This document shows positions 60,531-64,000 of a stretch of 64,000 bases of DNA, piece after piece. A model generated the notes under the pieces. The model did no database searches and was not told the origin of the DNA. It saw only the letters and a program-made list of their open reading frames with translations. Made by a program: the position numbers and the translations under genes. How positions within the stretch are numbered: the first letter of the stretch is position 1; each line of letters opens with the position of its first letter. This DNA comes from Lentzea sp. NBRC 102530 (GTDB taxonomy: Bacteria > Actinomycetota > Actinomycetes > Mycobacteriales > Pseudonocardiaceae), in NCBI RefSeq assembly GCF_030269365.1, contig NZ_BSTF01000010.1, positions 124,001 to 188,000 of the forward strand, written 5' to 3'.

Positions 60531-60840
60531 ATCGTGGTGTCGCGCAGGAGGCGACCGTCCACGTCGTAGGCCCGGACCCGCACCGCGGAGATCTTCTCCG
60601 GAACGCGGCAGACGAAGACCTCGCCGTACATCTCGGCCTGGACGACCTTGCCGCTCGGCAACGCGAACTCGAGGGCGGCGATCTTCGCCGCGACCCGCCC
60701 GACCTCGACGCTCCCGCCGTCCTGGACCAGCCCCACGCGCACGGCGACGTGCTCGACCGCGAGCGGGTCCGCCTCGTCGCGGGCCCAGGTCAGCGCGGTG
60801 ACGACCCCAGTGCTGCCAGCACGTACCCGGTGCGTCTCAT
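60527..60840 (-). pseudogene. Small secreted or anchored protein, frameshifted by one base
   Basis: ATG 60840 with a GGGGGAG ribosome-binding site starts MRRTGYVLAALG and stops at once; the remaining protein continues in another frame to 60527. One base missing in the G run at 60805-60808 (four G where five would be expected on the coding strand) joins them into ~104 residues: a signal-anchor-like start, then VEHVAVRVGLVQDGGS, EFALPSGKVVQAEMYG and VRAYDVDGRLL. Not recognised; the tail may be a beta domain. Alternatively translation starts at GTG 60742 (71 residues). Confidence 0.65.
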
Positions 60841-60898
60841 GTCTCCCCCTGCCAGGAAGTCCAGGCAGGCGGTCACCGCGCGGGTAGGCGGGAACGCG

Positions 60899-60935
60899 GC
60901 ACCGCCCCGGCCGCGAGGTGCGGCCGGGGCGGTGC
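60899..60935 (-). terminator. Terminator of mpa
   Basis: Perfect 16-bp GC stem (60899-60914 with 60920-60935), loop GAGGT, 13 bases past the mpa stop. Confidence 0.88.
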
Positions 60936-60947
60936 CGGACTGCGGTC

Positions 60948-62747
60948 TTACAGATACGTGCCGGTGTTCGTGGCCGTGTCGATCGCGCGACCGGTGTCCT
61001 GGTTCTTCCCGGTGACGAGCGTGCGGATGTAGACGATCCGCTCGCCCTTCTTGCCCGAGATGCGAGCCCAGTCGTCCGGGTTCGTCGTGTTCGGCAGGTC
61101 CTCGTTCTCGGCGAACTCGTCGAGGATGGCCGCCTGCAGGTGCCGGACGGAGAGCCCGGGCTGCTTGGTGTCGAGCAGCGACTTGATCGCCGCCTTCTTG
61201 GCCCTGTCGACGATGTTCTGGATCATGGCGCCGGAGTTGAAGTCCCGGAAGTACAGGACCTCCTTGTCACCGTTGGCGTAGGTGACCTCCAGGAACCGGT
61301 TGTCCTCGGACTCCTCGTACATGCGCTCCACGGTGTGCTGCACCATGCCCTCGATGCAGGCCTTCGGGTCCCCGCCGAACTCGGCGAGGTCGTCGGCGTG
61401 CAACGGGAGGTTGGGCGTCAGGTACTTGTTGAAGATGTCCTTCGCGCCCTCGGCGTCCGGTCGCTCGATCTTGATCTTCACGTCGAGACGGCCGGGCCTC
61501 AGGATCGCCGGGTCGATCATGTCCTCGCGGTTGGAGGCGCCGATGACGATGACGTTCTCCAGGCCCTCGACGCCGTCGATCTCGGCGAGGAGCTGGGGCA
61601 CGATCGTCGTCTCGACGTCGGACGACACACCCGAACCACGGGTGCGGAAGATCGAGTCCATCTCGTCGAAGAACACGATCACCGGGGTGCCGTCGGACGC
61701 CTTCTCACGAGCCCGCTGGAAGATCAGGCGGATGTGCCGCTCGGTCTCACCGACGAACTTGTTGAGGAGCTCGGGGCCCTTGATGTTGAGGAAGTACGAC
61801 TTCGCCTGCTTGTCGGTCTCGCCGCGGATCTCCCGCACCTTCTTGGCCAGCGAGTTCGCCACCGCCTTGGCGATGAGCGTCTTGCCGCAGCCGGGAGGGC
61901 CGTAGAGCAGGACGCCCTTGGGCGGGCGCAGCTCGTACTCGCGGAAGAGGTCGGCGTGCAGGAACGGCAGCTCCACGGCGTCGCGGATCTGCTCGATCTG
62001 CCGGGAGAGGCCACCGATGTCGTTGTAGTCGATGTCCGGGACCTCCTCGAGCACGAGGTCCTCGACCTCGGCCTTGGGGACCCGTTCGTAGGCGAAACCC
62101 GCCTTCGAGTCGACCAGCAGCGAGTCGCCGGGCTTGAGCGGCGAGTCGAGCAGCGGCTGGGCGAGCCAGACCACCCTCTCCTCGTCGGCGTGCCCGACGA
62201 CCAGCGCACGCGCGATGGTGTCCGCACCGTCGTCGTCGGTGAGCACCTCCCGCAGTGCGCAGACCTCGCCGGACCGCTCGAACCCGCCGGCCTCGACGAC
62301 CGTCAGCGCCTCGTTGAGGCGCACGGACTGGCCGTAGGCGATCTTCTCCGGTTCGACCGCGGGGGACACGGCCACGCGCATCCTGCGACCAGAGGTGAAG
62401 ACGTCCACGGTTCCGTCGTCGTACCGCGCCATGAAGACGCCGTACCCGCTGGGCGGTTGCGCCAGCCGGTCGACTTCCTCACGCAGCGCGAGCAGCTGGC
62501 TTCGTGCTTCGCGGAGGGTGTCTATGAGCTTCGTGTTTCGCTCGGTCAGCTGGCTGACGCGCTCTGTCGCCTCAGCCAAGCGCTGCTCGAGCAACCGCGT
62601 GTGGCGCGGCGACTCGGTCAGCTTGCGACGCAACGACGCGATCTCGTCCTCGAGGAACCTGATCTGCGCAGTCAGCTCAGCAGAATTGTTGCCATGGTTC
62701 AGCTCGCCACCCTCATCGGGTTGGCTGCCGGGATGACCGTGCTGCAT
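60948..62747 (-). CDS. mpa: Proteasome-associated AAA+ ATPase Mpa (ARC)
   Basis: 599 residues. N-terminal coiled coil (~22-97) for Pup, tandem OB domains (~97-235), AAA module with Walker A GPPGCGKT (~283-290) and Walker B VIVFFDEMD (~357-364), then a beta-grasp part. The chain ends TGTYL: the Tyr-Leu tail, equivalent to the mycobacterial GQYL, docks into PrcA pockets. It unfolds pupylated substrates. Start is assigned by the ORF limit; a start further inside is possible. It is 9.2 kb from dop. Confidence 0.95.
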   Translation of the reverse strand: MQHGHPGSQPDEGGELNHGNNSAELTAQIRFLEDEIASLRRKLTESPRHTRLLEQRLAEATERVSQLTERNTKLIDTLREARSQLLALREEVDRLAQPPSGYGVFMARYDDGTVDVFTSGRRMRVAVSPAVEPEKIAYGQSVRLNEALTVVEAGGFERSGEVCALREVLTDDDGADTIARALVVGHADEERVVWLAQPLLDSPLKPGDSLLVDSKAGFAYERVPKAEVEDLVLEEVPDIDYNDIGGLSRQIEQIRDAVELPFLHADLFREYELRPPKGVLLYGPPGCGKTLIAKAVANSLAKKVREIRGETDKQAKSYFLNIKGPELLNKFVGETERHIRLIFQRAREKASDGTPVIVFFDEMDSIFRTRGSGVSSDVETTIVPQLLAEIDGVEGLENVIVIGASNREDMIDPAILRPGRLDVKIKIERPDAEGAKDIFNKYLTPNLPLHADDLAEFGGDPKACIEGMVQHTVERMYEESEDNRFLEVTYANGDKEVLYFRDFNSGAMIQNIVDRAKKAAIKSLLDTKQPGLSVRHLQAAILDEFAENEDLPNTTNPDDWARISGKKGERIVYIRTLVTGKNQDTGRAIDTATNTGTYL

Positions 62748-63461
62748 GTCGGCACCCTCCTCCCGTGTTCGTACCGATTACGGTACCGGCGATCACCGAC
62801 AAAATGGGGTACTCACAACATCATCTTCGCTCGTGTGACGCAACGGCAAGGCCTCCAAGAGAGGTCGACTGGTCCATCTCGGTGTCCGGCGCGACCGCCC
62901 ACCGGCTACGGTGCGTCCCAGAAGCCACGACCGGCGTTTCGCCCCGCGACACGCCAGACGACCTGCGAGAAGCCCGAGGAGAGGGTCATGGGAGCACCAG
63001 GGCGGGCGCCCGGTCTCCACTGTCCGCGACCACCCTCGGACGCCCCTGGACACACCTGGTACGGCTCGCGGCCCGGCGACGGGCGGCGATCCGCCATGTT
63101 CCCACCAGGTGGACCAGCGATCGACCCGTTCGGCGGTCACGCACCGCAACCCACCCCGTTCGCGACCGGCGGAGGACCCGCGCGGGCGGGCCTCCGGAGC
63201 GTCCGGAGGGCGTGCGGCCATCCGGGTGGTTCCACCGACGCGACCGGCGCACCACCCCGACAGCGCAGAGCATCGCGCTCGATTACCGGTGGAGTTGCCA
63301 CAATCGTTATCAGACGCGACCTTCGCGCGGCCGGATCGCAACTCGCGGCCGTGTGCATAACCACTCGTGCGTGTCGATAGGCACCATTCGCCCGCGAGTT
63401 GTCGGGCGAAGCACCACAATGTCCAGCGAAAGATCACCTCATCCGCATCGGGGGAGTTTCG
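62748..63461. other. 714-base gene-poor region upstream of mpa
   Basis: No convincing gene. An open frame at 62988-63380 has a good GAGGAGAGGG ribosome-binding site but third-position GC of only about 70%, well below neighbouring genes, and no known motif. An 8-bp stem TTCGCCCG/CGGGCGAA lies at 63387-63410. The region probably holds divergent promoters for mpa and the Pro/Gln-rich gene. Confidence 0.5.
63387..63410. promoter_or_regulatory. Hairpin/operator candidate upstream of the Pro/Gln-rich gene
   Basis: TTCGCCCG and CGGGCGAA, 8-bp perfect arms with an 8-base spacer, 52 bases before ATG 63462. Either a regulator site or a leader hairpin. Confidence 0.4.
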
Positions 63462-64000
63462 ATGACCTACCCGCCGCAGCAGCCCGGGCCCTACGGGCAG
63501 CAGCCGCCGCCCGGTGGGCCGTACGGGCAGCAGCCGCCGCAGCAGCCGGGTCACGGCCAGCAGCCCCAGCCCGGGTACGGCCAGCAGCCCCAGCCGGGCT
63601 ACGGCCAGCAGCCGCCGCCCGGTTACGGCCAGCAGCCCGGCCCGTACGGCCAGCCGCAGCAGGACCCGTTCGGCCAGCAGAACCCGCAGAGCGGTGGCTT
63701 CCCGCAGCAGGGTCAGCCAGGTCCTTACGGTCAGCAACCGGGCCCGTACGGCCCGCCCCAGGGCTACGGCCAGCCCGGCGGCTTCGGCGGCCCGCCGCCC
63801 AAGAAGAGCAACACCGGCCTGATCGTCGGCGTCATCATCGGCGTGCTGGTGCTCGTCGGCGGCGGTGTCACGGCGGCGGTGATGCTCTCCGGCAACAGCT
63901 CCTCCAGCTCCAGCAGCTCGTCCTCCGACTCCGGCTCGAGCGACTCGGGCGGCGGTGACGACGCGGCGGACGTGAAGAAGGTCGCCGAGGAGTACTACGC
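63462..64000 (+). CDS. Pro/Gln/Tyr-rich single-pass membrane protein, 3' end outside window
   Basis: ATG 63462 preceded by GGGGGAG. 179 codons are visible and the frame runs off the end. Residues 1-112 are repeats of QQPGPYGQ/PGYGQQP type; a membrane helix follows PPPKKSN (LIVGVIIGVLVLVGGGVTAAVML); then a Ser-rich stretch and the start of an extracytoplasmic domain (DVKKVAEEYYA), resembling DUF4878-like or lipoprotein-like domains. It parallels the DUF4333-type gene at 24528. Confidence 0.85.
   Translation, partial: MTYPPQQPGPYGQQPPPGGPYGQQPPQQPGHGQQPQPGYGQQPQPGYGQQPPPGYGQQPGPYGQPQQDPFGQQNPQSGGFPQQGQPGPYGQQPGPYGPPQGYGQPGGFGGPPPKKSNTGLIVGVIIGVLVLVGGGVTAAVMLSGNSSSSSSSSSSDSGSSDSGGGDDAADVKKVAEEYY

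Noticed and set aside
62988..63380. 131-codon frame with a good ribosome-binding site
   Set aside because: Low third-position GC and Pro/Gly-rich composition without motifs; kept only as a note in the gene-poor region.
1..64000. tRNA or rRNA genes
   Set aside because: I saw no cloverleaf or rRNA-like sequence; a tRNA scan was not possible here, so a missed tRNA cannot be fully excluded.

Overview
The window is high-GC actinomycete DNA, most likely from Pseudonocardiales (a Lentzea/Saccharothrix/Actinosynnema-type genome; this is inference). The signs are strong GC bias at third codon positions, many GTG starts, ATGA/GTGA start-stop overlaps, a complete Pup-proteasome gene set, a mycothiol-type DinB/maleylpyruvate isomerase fold protein, a Tat operon with PafBC, and secreted polysaccharide hydrolases. 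No rRNA, tRNA, CRISPR array, phage or intact insertion sequence was recognised.

Layout. 1-7.6 kb: a truncated ricin-lectin/beta-helix secreted protein, a TenA-like protein, a DasR-box-controlled CBM2-GH18 chitinase, hydrolases and an ankyrin protein. 7.9-13.2 kb: a TerB-like gene, then an XRE-cupin regulator followed by a tightly overlapped hydroxyproline-catabolism operon (three-subunit dehydrogenase, DapA-type deaminase, 4-hydroxyproline epimerase). 13.2-18.4 kb: an HTH protein, a VOC protein and an FtsX-type ABC exporter with two ATPases. 18.4-25.3 kb: Lrp regulator and Xaa-Pro peptidase, a C-rich degenerate tandem repeat, a 5'-3' exonuclease, an Eis-type acetyltransferase and unknowns. 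25.3-38.1 kb, all on the minus strand: pafA, a YCF48-like protein, a broken ricin lectin, pafB-pafC, a small membrane gene, tatA, tatC, a lipid kinase, htpG and helY. 38.1-43.4 kb: a PAP2-lipid kinase fusion and an IclR-glpK-glpD glycerol locus with two identical 17-bp operators. 43.4-48.3 kb: regulators, GNAT, a decayed ABC exporter, a hydrolase and a repeat island. 48.3-51.8 kb: dop-pup-prcB-prcA. 51.8-60.5 kb: an FtsX permease, Nudix, monooxygenase-like, AKR, GH5 cellulase, and an ABC exporter divergent from a two-component system. 60.5-64 kb: a frameshifted small gene, mpa/arc, a long gene-poor stretch and a truncated Pro/Gln-rich membrane protein.

How it works together. Pup (ending GGQ) would be deamidated by Dop, ligated to lysines by PafA, and the conjugates unfolded by Mpa (ending in a Tyr-Leu docking tail) into PrcAB. 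PafBC are linked WYL regulators. The order mpa...dop-pup-prcBA...pafA...pafBC-tatAC...helY is the usual actinobacterial order, here spread over about 37 kb by unrelated insertions.

Most unusual items: a dispersed intergenic repeat family (at least three members), a 164-bp imperfect palindrome directly upstream of htpG, a G-skewed (one strand) 16-19 bp tandem array, a fused remnant of a deleted ABC exporter, a hairpin that contains the ribosome-binding site of an unknown gene, and two genes each broken by one missing base in a G/C run, which could be sequencing errors. I did not find a clearly new defence or biosynthetic system; the unexplained repeats and palindromes are the best candidates for something undescribed.
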